Assembly: GCF_009766085.1 (NCBI RefSeq)
Contig: NZ_LMUF01000064.1
Coordinates: 270,718-334,717 of the forward strand
Length of the DNA: 64,000 nt
Origin: Burkholderia sp. S171
Lineage (GTDB): Bacteria; Pseudomonadota; Gammaproteobacteria; Burkholderiales; Burkholderiaceae
Direction: 5' to 3'
This document shows positions 7,561 to 15,441 of the stretch, piece after piece (position 1 is the first letter of the stretch; the number at the start of each line of letters is the position of its first letter). Below the pieces are notes generated by a model that was not told where the DNA came from, ran no database searches, and saw only the letters and a list, made by a program, of their open reading frames with translations. Position numbers and translations under genes: made by a program.

Positions 7561-8538
7561 ATGCGCAATAAACGTCCCCTTTTCGGAACAATGGTAGTGC
7601 TGATTGCGGTTTGCTCATCTGCGTCGGCACAGGAGATCGGACTGTACGCCGGACCGCTGGCAGGTGCCGGACAAAATTCGTACTCCTGGGCAATCGACTA
7701 TACCGAAGGTTTCGGCAGATACTTTGCCGGCAGTATCACTTGGCTCAATGAAGGCCATATCCCCGGCCATCATCGCGACGGCCAAGCCGCTCAGGCATGG
7801 TTCCGCTTGCCGGTCGCCAACCAACGCGTAGTCTTCGCGCTCGGCGCGGGCCCGTATCGCTACTTCGATACGGAGGCGGCTGCGGAAGGCGACGGCTACT
7901 CAAATACGCACGGCTGGGGCGTCCTCTACAGCGCTCGTGCATCCTGGTACACGTCGCATCGCTGGACGGCCAACCTGCAGCTCAATCGCGTGCAACTGTG
8001 GCATGGAACCTCCACTACGGCAGTGCTCGTCGGTATCGGCTATCAACTGGATGGCCCGGACGAACCCGGTCCGCGCGATTTTGCGATTCCGCGGTTGTAT
8101 AACGTGACGAACAATGAAATTTCGTTGATGGCAGGTGAGACTATTCTCAACAGCCTGCAATCGCCAACCTCAATCGCCGAATCGTTCGAGTATCGCCGCG
8201 GCCTGACGAAATTCATCGACGCAACGGTCGGCTATCTGCACGAAGGCAATGGACTGCTTGCGCGGCGCGACGGCTTGACCGCACAGCTGTGGCTGACGCG
8301 GGCATTTCTCAACGAGCGTTTGACGCTTGGGATTGGCGCGGGTGTGTACGCGGCCATCCATCACGACGACGATTCGGAGCGGCCGTCCGGTGACGGGATC
8401 CTGTCGGGGCTCGTGTCGGTTTCCGGCTCTTATCGGTTGACGTCGCATTGGGCCGCGCGTGTCACGTGGAATCGGGTCGTGACACGCTACAGCCGCGATA
8501 CAGATGTGTTGCTCGGCGGGGTCTCCTACCGGTTCTGA
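7561..8538 (+). CDS. Outer-membrane-type protein with two similar halves
   Basis: A 325-residue protein with a cleavable signal peptide (positive MRNKR, hydrophobic core, ASAQ near residue 24). The mature part alternates short amphipathic beta strands and ends in YRF, the terminal aromatic typical of outer-membrane barrels. It is made of two related halves of about 160 residues. Each starts with an I(G/S)L(Y/M)AG strand and contains a GYLHEGN or TWLNEGH motif, then TAQLWLTR or AAQAWFRL, then (L/F)(G/A)(I/L)GAGxY, and ends with (T/S)HxxAxxxxNRV-x9-LxG(V/I)xYxF-type strands. The E-G-(H/N)-x6-RDG motif occurs in both halves. A GGGACAG run lies before the ATG. No enzyme family was recognised. The pattern suggests a duplicated small barrel fused into one. 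Confidence 0.65.
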   Translation: MRNKRPLFGTMVVLIAVCSSASAQEIGLYAGPLAGAGQNSYSWAIDYTEGFGRYFAGSITWLNEGHIPGHHRDGQAAQAWFRLPVANQRVVFALGAGPYRYFDTEAAAEGDGYSNTHGWGVLYSARASWYTSHRWTANLQLNRVQLWHGTSTTAVLVGIGYQLDGPDEPGPRDFAIPRLYNVTNNEISLMAGETILNSLQSPTSIAESFEYRRGLTKFIDATVGYLHEGNGLLARRDGLTAQLWLTRAFLNERLTLGIGAGVYAAIHHDDDSERPSGDGILSGLVSVSGSYRLTSHWAARVTWNRVVTRYSRDTDVLLGGVSYRF

Positions 8539-8767
8539 GGGCGGTAGAAAGGAGGAGGGTGCTCGATGCCGATCGGTACGGATGTCTTCGGCGAAGACCC
8601 GTTTCGCCGGGCTCACGGCTCTTAAAGAGCGGATGCGGATCCTCGCGCGCGGATGGTGATTTTCATCACTCACCTCGGCTGGCAGGAAGCGCTTCAACAC
8701 CAGATACGCAATCCATTCCCCCACGGGTTTCAACGCTTCCGTGAAGTTGTGGCAACTTCATTGTGTT
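8539..8767. other. Convergent intergenic region
   Basis: About 230 bases between the ends of the outer-membrane gene and the MFS gene, which converge. No gene and no clear T-tailed hairpin were seen. Confidence 0.4.
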
Positions 8768-10111
8768 CTACGTCATCGCTGCTCGTCGCTGCTTTGCGAA
8801 GTCCGCCTTGACACCCATCATCAACGCAATTCCACTCAGCATCAGAAGGCCGGCGAGCATATAGATGGCGAGGTCCATGCTTCCCGTACTCGTGCGAATC
8901 TGGCCGATCACCCACGGACTTACGATGCCGCTTGTGATCCCGATACTGCTGATGAAGGCAATGCCCGAGGCCGCGGCATTGCCCGACAAATAGCTCGGCG
9001 GAACAGACCAGAAGATCGGCAATGCAGCGAAGATAAAGACGGCCGCGACGCAGAGAATCGCGAGCATGGCGGGAAAGCTATTCAAGTGCAGGGTCAACGC
9101 GGCAAGCGCCAGCCCCCCGGCAATGGTGCAAAACGCGAAGTGCTTGCGCCGTTCACCCATACGGTCCGAACGACGCGCGATCAGAACGAGACCAATCGCG
9201 CCGATCGCATTCGGAATCACCGTATAGAGACTCACGGAGACCACATCCTTGATCCCGAAATCGCGAATCATCAATGGCATCCAGAAGTTGAGTGTGAGCG
9301 ACGCACACGTCAGCGAAAAGTAGATAAACGCGAACAGATAGATACGGGGGTTGAGCAACGCCGCGGCGAAACTGCGTGCGTCATGCACGCCGTCCTTTGC
9401 CTGTCCCTGTGCGCAGAGAGCGACCAACCGGTCCTTTTCGGCTGCGGTAAGCCAGGTGGCATTGTGCGGCTTGTCGACCAGATAGAACAAGGCGACGAAC
9501 CCGAGGATCACAGCCGGCGCTCCTTCGAGAGCAAACATCCACTGCCAGCCGAACAGGCCCATTACGCCACCCATGTCGCGCATGATCCATCCGGAGAACA
9601 GCCCGCCGAGCACGCCGGCCACTGCGACGCCCGCAAAGAAGACCGACATCACCGCGGCGCGGCGGTTGGCGGGAAACCAAAAGGTCAGGTAAAGAACGAT
9701 GCCGGGGAAGAAGCCGGCTTCGAAGACCCCGAGCATGAAACGCAACACGTAAAAGTGGGCCGGTTTCGACACGAACATCATGCATACCGAAGCGATGCCC
9801 CACAAAAGCATGATGCGCGTAAACGTCTTGCGCGCACCGAATTTGAACAGCAGCATATTGCTTGGGACTTCACAAAGAACATAGCCGACATAGAACACGG
9901 CGGCACCAAGTCCGTACATGGCATCGCTGAAGCCGAGGTCGTGCTTCATCTGCAACTGGGCAAATCCGATGTTGATACGATCCAGAAATGACACGACGTA
10001 GCAGAGAAACAGAAAGGGAATGATGCGCCACGCGACCTTTTGAAACATCACGTGTTCGTCGGCCGAGGCGCTCGCGTAAGCGATGCCATCGGCAGTGAAG
10101 GAATTTTTCAT
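8768..10111 (-). CDS. MFS transporter, anion:cation symporter type (aromatic acid uptake)
   Basis: A 447-residue inner-membrane carrier with 12 hydrophobic helices in two groups of six around a central loop (about residues 205-245). The start region (AWRIIPFLFLCYVVSFLDRINIGFAQLQMKHDLG) is the signature of the ACS family, which includes phthalate and tartrate carriers. The start is ATG 10111, with GGAG just upstream; the TTG at 10123 overlaps that site. It lies downstream of the MBL gene on the same strand, separated by a hairpin. From context it probably imports the aromatic acid used by the hydroxylase at 13567-15249. Confidence 0.85.
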   Translation of the reverse strand: MKNSFTADGIAYASASADEHVMFQKVAWRIIPFLFLCYVVSFLDRINIGFAQLQMKHDLGFSDAMYGLGAAVFYVGYVLCEVPSNMLLFKFGARKTFTRIMLLWGIASVCMMFVSKPAHFYVLRFMLGVFEAGFFPGIVLYLTFWFPANRRAAVMSVFFAGVAVAGVLGGLFSGWIMRDMGGVMGLFGWQWMFALEGAPAVILGFVALFYLVDKPHNATWLTAAEKDRLVALCAQGQAKDGVHDARSFAAALLNPRIYLFAFIYFSLTCASLTLNFWMPLMIRDFGIKDVVSVSLYTVIPNAIGAIGLVLIARRSDRMGERRKHFAFCTIAGGLALAALTLHLNSFPAMLAILCVAAVFIFAALPIFWSVPPSYLSGNAAASGIAFISSIGITSGIVSPWVIGQIRTSTGSMDLAIYMLAGLLMLSGIALMMGVKADFAKQRRAAMT

Positions 10112-10195
10112 GTCTCGCTCCAAGTGCGTTGCGGGCCTTTTGCAGGACGAGCAGCGCCGAGGCGTCTATGCGCCTTTGCGTTTGAACAGGAAGGG

Positions 10196-10216
10196 AAAGG
10201 TCCAGATGGGACCTTT
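10196..10216 (-). promoter_or_regulatory. Intercistronic hairpin between MBL and MFS genes
   Basis: AAAGGTCC (10196-10203) and GGACCTTT (10209-10216) form a perfect 8-pair stem with a 5-base loop. It sits after the MBL stop and before the MFS start on the transcribed minus strand. There is no long T-run, so it more likely stabilises or partly attenuates the message than ends it. Confidence 0.4.
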
Positions 10217-10236
10217 TCAGAAGAGAGCCTGCTGGA

Positions 10237-11196
10237 TCAGTCCTGCAACGCGGTCCACATTTCCTTGTCGCGTTGCGCGGTCCAGATGCGCGGGTGAGCA
10301 ATGCCGCTCGCTTCGTCGAAGGCACGCGAGACGTCGAACGGCAGGCAATGCTCGTAGATGAATACCTGGCCGAACTTGGGGTCCATCGATTTGCGCGTGT
10401 GCGCCATTGCACCCTTCAGGTCAAGCTTCATTTCGAATGCCTCGCGGCCCGCCTGCAACAGGGTCGTGACGAAATCCTTCGTATAGTCGATGCCCTTGTG
10501 GACATCGGCCGGTGACAACAACGCCGGACCGCGGCCGGGAACCAGCTTGTCGGCATTCAGCGCACGCAGTGCTTCGAGGGTCGTCGGCCATTGTTCGAGC
10601 TGCGCATCGCCGCAATAGCAGGCCGCGTCGTATTCCACGAGATCGCCCGAGAACAACACCTTCTGCGACGGCAGCCACACCACCGTGTCGCCCTTCGTGT
10701 GACCCGAGCCGAGATGCGCAATCTTCACTTCGAGCTTGCCCAGCCACAGGGTGATTTCCTTTTCGAAGACGAGGGTCGGCCAAGTCAGGCCCGGCACCGT
10801 CTCGACGCCAGCAAACAGGCGCGGAAAACGCTCGATCTCCGACTTCATGTCTTGCTCGCCGCGCTCGACGATCATCTCGTACGTTCCGCGGCTCGCGATC
10901 ACCTGCTGCGCGCCTTCTTCGAAATAGGCCGATGCGCCCAGCACTCGCACCGCATGGTAATGGGACAGCACGACGTATTTAATCGGTTTGTCGGTGACGC
11001 TGCGGATCTTCGCGATCAGGTCTTGCGCCATAGCCGGCGTGGCCGTCGTGTCAACGATCAGCACGCCGTCGTCGCCGATGATCACGCCCGAGTTCGGATC
11101 ACCTTCCGCGGTGTAAGCGTAGGCGTTCTCCGAAAGCCGCGTGAACGTGATCTTCTTTTCTTCCAGGTCTGCCTGGGAAGCGAATGCCTTTGCCAT
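10237..11196 (-). CDS. MBL-fold metallo-hydrolase with altered metal motif
   Basis: A 319-residue protein of the metallo-beta-lactamase fold. Seen in order: the LIVDTTATP strand-turn (about 46-54), the metal motif region LSHYHAVR (His79, His81), GSGHTKGDTVV with the next His, and LFSGDLVEY with the bridging Asp. The usual H-x-H-x-D-H is H-Y-H-A-V-R here, so the Asp and His of the second zinc site are replaced, and one metal site or a changed chemistry is likely. The start is ATG 11196, with GGAGAC upstream; the frame's extension to 11265 runs into the palindromic operator. It is divergent from the IclR genes and probably in the mha-type regulon. Its reaction is unknown; hydrolysis of a pathway ester or lactone is only a guess. 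Confidence 0.82.
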   Translation of the reverse strand: MAKAFASQADLEEKKITFTRLSENAYAYTAEGDPNSGVIIGDDGVLIVDTTATPAMAQDLIAKIRSVTDKPIKYVVLSHYHAVRVLGASAYFEEGAQQVIASRGTYEMIVERGEQDMKSEIERFPRLFAGVETVPGLTWPTLVFEKEITLWLGKLEVKIAHLGSGHTKGDTVVWLPSQKVLFSGDLVEYDAACYCGDAQLEQWPTTLEALRALNADKLVPGRGPALLSPADVHKGIDYTKDFVTTLLQAGREAFEMKLDLKGAMAHTRKSMDPKFGQVFIYEHCLPFDVSRAFDEASGIAHPRIWTAQRDKEMWTALQD

Positions 11197-11240
11197 GTTT
11201 GTCTCCGTGCTGTGACTGTGGGAATAGGTCATCTTCGTCT

Positions 11241-11277
11241 TAGCAAGTATATTTGTCAATGACAAATATACTTGCTA
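11241..11277. promoter_or_regulatory. Perfect 18-base-arm palindrome: likely IclR operator
   Basis: TAGCAAGTATATTTGTCA (11241-11258) is followed by one base and its exact inverse (11260-11277). It sits between the divergent MBL and IclR genes, so it can control both. The same core (TAGC-x-A-x-TATTTGTCA) recurs once upstream of the hydroxylase gene at 15306-15321. A palindrome of this length and purity is strong evidence of a dimeric or tetrameric regulator site, and the flanking IclR proteins are the natural candidates. Confidence 0.75.
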
Positions 11278-11361
11278 TTAATTAAGTTAGACGAGTGCCC
11301 GTTTATCCGATCAGCGATGCTGATCGGATACCATGTAGCCGTTCTATTACGAGGCACCCAA

Positions 11362-12210
11362 TTGATTAAAACGCCGGCCAGTAAAGGCCTAGCCAATGAA
11401 GTTGCGGACGCGCCTGCAGAAAAGAAGCAGCGAGGCATTCAAAGCGTCGAAGTGGGCGGCCGCCTGCTGGAGGCACTGGCGCGGCATCGCGGACCGCTGG
11501 GATTGAGCGAACTCGCGGCCGAGGCGCAACTGTCGTCTGCACAAGCCCACACGTATCTCGTGAGCCTGACACGGCTGGGTCTCGTCAAGCGCGATGTACT
11601 CACTGGCAATTACGAACCGGGCCCGCTTTCGTTGCGCCTTGGCCTGATGCATATCGAGCAGCAGCCCGCATACCGCATTACGGTTCCGTACGCCGCCGCG
11701 TTCGCGGAAGTCATCGGCTTCAGCGTGGCGGTATGCGTTGCGGGCGTGCAGGGACCGATCATTGTTCGATACGAGCGCGGCGGATTTCCGCTGCACGTAA
11801 ACCTGCACGTCGGCACAGTGATGTCGCTCGATATGACGTCGACCGGACGCGTTTTCTGCGCGTTTTTCGCGCCCGAGCAAGTCGCCGCCATGGCCCGGAG
11901 TCAAATGACCAGTCGGTCTAACCCGGGCGCGAGCGATCGGCAAATGACCGGCGGATCGGCTGTCAATCAGCAATGGCGAGCGCGTCTGGACGACATTCGC
12001 GAGCGCGGAATCGAACGCGGCATCGATGTGCCAAGCCCCGGCATCAGCAGCCTGAGCGTGCCGGTATTTGACGCCGAACATCGGATGCAACTCGCGCTGA
12101 CTGTCATCGGCTCGTCCGGTTCGATCGACGTCGACTGGGATGGCCGCGTCGCGCGTCAATTGCTGGAAACCGCTCAACGCGTGACCCATGCGCTCGCGAA
12201 CCCTGGTTGA
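11362..12210 (+). CDS. IclR family transcriptional regulator (first of a tandem pair)
   Basis: About 282 residues. The winged helix-turn-helix lies at about 20-85 (GIQSVEVGGRLLEALARHRGPLGLSELA), with IclR effector-domain features after it, including LHVGTVMSLDMTSTGRVF and the C-terminal SVPVFDAEHRMQLALTVIG. The start is probably TTG 11362, with GAGG seven bases upstream. The frame is open to 11272, but that would place the start inside the palindrome. It is followed at once by a second, clearly related IclR gene. It probably senses an aromatic effector and controls the hydroxylase, MBL and MFS genes through the palindromic sites. Confidence 0.85.
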   Translation: MIKTPASKGLANEVADAPAEKKQRGIQSVEVGGRLLEALARHRGPLGLSELAAEAQLSSAQAHTYLVSLTRLGLVKRDVLTGNYEPGPLSLRLGLMHIEQQPAYRITVPYAAAFAEVIGFSVAVCVAGVQGPIIVRYERGGFPLHVNLHVGTVMSLDMTSTGRVFCAFFAPEQVAAMARSQMTSRSNPGASDRQMTGGSAVNQQWRARLDDIRERGIERGIDVPSPGISSLSVPVFDAEHRMQLALTVIGSSGSIDVDWDGRVARQLLETAQRVTHALANPG

Positions 12211-12214
12211 GATC

Positions 12215-13042
12215 ATGCAAATCGAATCACCGGCAAGCCCGGACGATACCGTCTCACCATCAAGCGATGCGAAAGCGCAGCGCGGCATCAATGCGCTAGA
12301 CAGCACGGGCGAACTGTTGCTCGCCTTGGTTTCAGCCGGTCGGCCGCTGTCGCTCCGAGATCTGGCTGCGGCTGCTGAGATGCCGGCGGCAAAGGCGTTT
12401 CCACACCTGGTGAGTTTGCTGAAGACAGGGTTGCTGAGTCGCGACGACACCGGATGTTTCGACGCCGGGCCGCTCAGCATGGAACTCGGCCTGATCGCGT
12501 TGCAGCGTCTGTCGCCGACGCGGGATGCCGAGCCCGAGATCGCAGCACTCGCTGCCGACACCGGCATGAGCGTCGCGGCGGCGACGCTTGGTCCCCTCGG
12601 ACCCACCGTGATCCGCCTGGAGGAGTCCGCGCGGCCGCAACACGTCAGCTTGCGGGTCGGCACTGTCATGTCACTAGTCAATACCGCGATCGGCCGGGTA
12701 TTCGCCGCACACGTGTCTGACGACGTGCTCTCGGGTCTGTTGCCGCAGGAACCGATCAGGCTTGCAGGCTTACTGGCAACCAGCACCCTCCCAACTGACT
12801 ACCGCACGCGTCTCGCCGACATTCGCGAGACAGGGATTGATCGCGCGTTTGATGCACCGGTTCCAGGCATCGGCACGCTGGCCGCGCCCGTGTTCGATCA
12901 CACCGGCAGTATTCGCCTCGTCATTGCGCTGATTGGTTCGTCAGGAAGCTTCGATCCCAGCTCGCAAGGGGGGATCGCGCAGCAACTGCTCGCCGCGACG
13001 CAACGTTTGTCGTGGCGCTTTGGCTGGATCAGCGGCCGTTGA
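12215..13042 (+). CDS. IclR family transcriptional regulator (second of a tandem pair)
   Basis: About 275 residues with the same layout as the upstream gene: DNA-binding domain at about 20-85 (GINALDSTGELLLALVSAGRPLSLRDLA) and effector domain with LRVGTVMSLVNTAIGRVF and APVFDHTGSIRLVIALIGSSGSFD. Many positions match the first copy (GTVMSL, RLxDIRExGI-(E/D)-R, PxPGI, PVFD, IGSSGS), so the two arose by an old tandem duplication and have diverged. ATG 12215 lies four bases past the first gene's stop, indicating one transcript and likely coupling. The ATG at 12188 is inside the first gene. Confidence 0.85.
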   Translation: MQIESPASPDDTVSPSSDAKAQRGINALDSTGELLLALVSAGRPLSLRDLAAAAEMPAAKAFPHLVSLLKTGLLSRDDTGCFDAGPLSMELGLIALQRLSPTRDAEPEIAALAADTGMSVAAATLGPLGPTVIRLEESARPQHVSLRVGTVMSLVNTAIGRVFAAHVSDDVLSGLLPQEPIRLAGLLATSTLPTDYRTRLADIRETGIDRAFDAPVPGIGTLAAPVFDHTGSIRLVIALIGSSGSFDPSSQGGIAQQLLAATQRLSWRFGWISGR

Positions 13043-13147
13043 TTTCAGTGCGATCAGGGCAGGGCGGCGTCCGGCTGCTGGGAAGGCTCGGCCGCCGCCA
13101 TGACGGCCCGCGTGACGAAGATACGGTAGTGGCCGGGAGACTGTCGG

Positions 13148-13258
13148 CCGCTCGGCATAGAGCCCCTTTGCGACCTGCTGCGGCGAATTACGTCCGACGG
13201 GCAGCACGTCCGCCAACGCTTCTGTTGCAAACTCGTTGCCAAAACAGGATTGTTATCC
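13148..13258 (-). pseudogene. Fragment of homogentisate 1,2-dioxygenase (hmgA), 5' part
   Basis: Reading the minus strand from 13258 gives G-stop-QSCFGNEFATEALADVLP followed by VGRNSPQQVAKGLYAE. This closely follows the N-terminus of HmgA (GYQSGFGNEFATEALPGALP, then G(Q/R)NSPQ and GLYAEQLSGT). The family's Tyr codon is a TAA stop here, and after GLYAE the sequence stops matching, so only about 35 codons survive. It lies between the IclR pair and the MhaB-like gene. HmgA opens the ring of homogentisate, the predicted product of the neighbouring hydroxylase, so a complete hmgA probably once sat here. Confidence 0.75.
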
Positions 13259-13331
13259 GGTGCCGGCGGCCATCGTCAGGCCGTGTGTTGCTTCCGACAT
13301 GAACTGCTCCGGTTGAATTCGAAATGTCGAT

Positions 13332-13559
13332 TCAGTTGGTCGGTTCCGGCGCGGCACTAGCCGTGCTTGCACCCGCGCGTGCCAGAGCAAGCGCTTCGCT
13401 CAGGACGTCTGCATCACCAATATGATTTGCCAGCAGCAGCACCAGCTTGGCATTCATGAAGTGGCTTTCCTCGTCGGTCAGTCCGTTGTGCACATCGATC
13501 AACTTTTCGTAGAACGCGTCCGGATCTGCAATGTTCGATTCAATGTTGAGCTTGTTCAT
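13332..13559 (-). CDS. mhaB: DUF2783 small protein, probable MhaB-like coupling subunit
   Basis: A 75-residue acidic, helical protein (MNKLNIESNIADPDAFYEKL, then IDVHNGLTDEESHFMNAKLV and LLLANHIGD). It belongs to DUF2783, whose members are encoded right after FAD hydroxylases. ATG 13559 has AAAGGA upstream, overlapping the end of the flavoprotein gene, only 7 bases away. In Pseudomonas putida U the 3-hydroxyphenylacetate hydroxylase needs a large flavoprotein MhaA (about 63 kDa) and a small coupling protein MhaB (about 6 kDa). The size and position here match that pair. The symbol is an inference from context. Confidence 0.65.
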   Translation of the reverse strand: MNKLNIESNIADPDAFYEKLIDVHNGLTDEESHFMNAKLVLLLANHIGDADVLSEALALARAGASTASAAPEPTN

Positions 13560-13566
13560 GGTCCTT

Positions 13567-15249
13567 TTACCCGTTGCACGTTGCGCGATTGAGGGCCGTT
13601 TTGATCGACGCAGCGTCGAGGGCGCGCCACCGCGCGCAGACATGCTGGTCGGGACGCAGCAGGTAGAAGGTCCCGGGTCGCGCATCAAAACGATGCGTGA
13701 CGATGCCTTCCACGTCCTCGACGATCGTGATGCCGGGCGCAGTTGTCATCGCCGCTCCGCGTGGTACGACCATCAGTGCATGCACCGGTACCGGCAGATG
13801 GCCCAGCTCGGCAAGCCGGTCGGCGGTCTGTTCAACGTCGTCGCCAAGGCCGTAAAAATAAACGCCCGTGAATTCCCCACCCGCCGTGTGAGTCAGGAAC
13901 CACGCTTCCTTTCCGTCGACTAGCACTGGCGCGTCAGTGCAGACAGAGCCCGGAATCATCGTGCAGGCGAAACCGTCGGCAGGTTCGTCGGGCGTATTCA
14001 GTGGTGAATGGCGCAGCACTGCGGGCACAGACAGCCTGCCGCTATTCACAATGCGTCGCGCAAACGGACAGTCCTTCGCAAGCTTGAGCGTCGCATCGCG
14101 GAATAGGCGCGACACTGTGCTTTTGGGCGTGATGAAGTCGGTCGCGCGCGTCGAGTTGAGGATGTTTTCGTCGGCGGCATATTCGCGCTCGGATGCATAG
14201 GTGTCGAGCAGCGAAGGCGGCGCATTGCCGTTGACGACCAGCCGCAATTTCCACGCGAGATTGTCCGAGTCCTGCACGCCGCCATTCGCGCCGCGTGCGC
14301 CGAACGGTGATACCCCATGCGCCGAGTCGCCCGCGAAAAGCACTCGGCCATGGCGGAAGCTATCCATGCGCGAGCATGAAAACGTATAGACGCTCACCCA
14401 TTCCAGGTCGAATTCCGCGTCGTCGCCTAGTAGGGCCTTGACGCGCGGAATGACCCGCTCCGGCTGCTTCTCCGCGATCGGATCGGCGTCCCAGCCAAGC
14501 TGGAAGTCGATCCGCCACACGTTGTCGGGCTGCCGATGCAGCAGCACGGACTGGTTGCGGTGAAATGGCGGATCAAACCAGAACCAGCGCTCGGTCGGGA
14601 ATGACGCCTTCATTTTCACATCGGCGATCAGGAAACGATCCTTAAAGGTTCGCCCGCGGCTGTCGAGACCGAGCGCACTGCGCACCGCACTGCGCGCGCC
14701 GTCGGCCGCGATCACGTACTGCGCGCGCAGCGGATAAACGCCATCGGGCGTTTCGACCTGCAACTCGACGTAGTCGTCGTGCTGCGTGAGGCCAATGACA
14801 TTGCTCTTCCAGCGCATCTGCAGGTTTTCTGTCTTCTGTGCGCGCTCAGCCAGATAGCCCTCGACGTAATACTGCTGAAGATTGATGAATGCAGGGCGGG
14901 CATGACCGGTTTCAGGGAGCAAGTTGAATGTGTAGATCAGCTCGTCCTGCAGGAACACCTTGCCGACGTTCCAACTCACGCCCTTTTCGACCATCTGAGC
15001 GCCACAGTCGAGACGGTCGAAAATTTCCAGCGTACGTTTCGCGAAGCAGATCGCGCGAGAGCCGCTGGAAAGCGTGTCGTTATTGTCTACAAGCACGGTG
15101 CGCACGCCCTGCTGCGCCAAGTCGATCGCTGCTGCAAGTCCCACGGGCCCAGCACCGATGACGACGACTGGATAGAGTGCCGGCGTCCCCGCATCGTGAT
15201 CCGGGGTCCGCTCGTAGTTGAACCGCAGCGTTTGATAATCGACCTGCAT
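13567..15249 (-). CDS. mhaA: FAD-dependent aromatic hydroxylase, probable 3-hydroxyphenylacetate 6-hydroxylase large subunit
   Basis: A 560-residue class A flavin monooxygenase. Seen: the FAD-binding GxGxxG (IGAGPVG, residues 32-37), the DG region (VIAADGARSAVRSALG, about 180-195), and the second FAD motif GRVLFAGDSAHGVSPFGARG (about 305-325). The C-terminal thioredoxin-like domain is typical of the MhpA/PheA group. The start is ATG 15249, with GGAGAC upstream. It forms an operon with the DUF2783 gene. Predicted reaction: NAD(P)H- and O2-dependent ring hydroxylation. The small partner, the adjacent hmgA fragment and an aromatic-acid carrier favour 3-hydroxyphenylacetate to homogentisate, as for P. 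putida MhaAB; another phenolic acid cannot be excluded. Confidence 0.75.
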   Translation of the reverse strand: MQVDYQTLRFNYERTPDHDAGTPALYPVVVIGAGPVGLAAAIDLAQQGVRTVLVDNNDTLSSGSRAICFAKRTLEIFDRLDCGAQMVEKGVSWNVGKVFLQDELIYTFNLLPETGHARPAFINLQQYYVEGYLAERAQKTENLQMRWKSNVIGLTQHDDYVELQVETPDGVYPLRAQYVIAADGARSAVRSALGLDSRGRTFKDRFLIADVKMKASFPTERWFWFDPPFHRNQSVLLHRQPDNVWRIDFQLGWDADPIAEKQPERVIPRVKALLGDDAEFDLEWVSVYTFSCSRMDSFRHGRVLFAGDSAHGVSPFGARGANGGVQDSDNLAWKLRLVVNGNAPPSLLDTYASEREYAADENILNSTRATDFITPKSTVSRLFRDATLKLAKDCPFARRIVNSGRLSVPAVLRHSPLNTPDEPADGFACTMIPGSVCTDAPVLVDGKEAWFLTHTAGGEFTGVYFYGLGDDVEQTADRLAELGHLPVPVHALMVVPRGAAMTTAPGITIVEDVEGIVTHRFDARPGTFYLLRPDQHVCARWRALDAASIKTALNRATCNG

Positions 15250-15286
15250 GGTGTCTCCGTTTACTGTCAAACGACGAATTAACATA

Positions 15287-15321
15287 TAGCAATAGTGTTT
15301 GCTATTAGCTAATATTTGTCA
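15287..15321. promoter_or_regulatory. Operator region upstream of the hydroxylase
   Basis: TAGCAA (15287-15292) pairs with TTGCTA (15299-15304), and TAGCTAATATTTGTCA follows at 15306-15321. The latter matches one arm of the 11241-11277 palindrome apart from small changes. It is placed 40-70 bases before the hydroxylase start, right for a repressor or activator site. This ties the hydroxylase operon to the same IclR regulators as the MBL/MFS genes. Confidence 0.6.
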
Positions 15322-15441
15322 TTGTATGAGGCTTTTGACATACGCAAACCTGTGTTTACCCTGACGTCGGCGTCCGCGCGGTGGCGTTCAGATGATGTGG
15401 TCACCGTTGCGGTCAAAGCCAATGGCTAGCAGGATGACCCG

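Noticed and set aside
8741..9991. 416-codon rightward open frame
   Set aside because: It lies fully antisense to the MFS gene, has an Arg/His/Asp-rich shadow composition and no domain.
11389..12786. 465-codon leftward open frame across the IclR pair
   Set aside because: Antisense to two clear IclR genes; no recognisable protein features.
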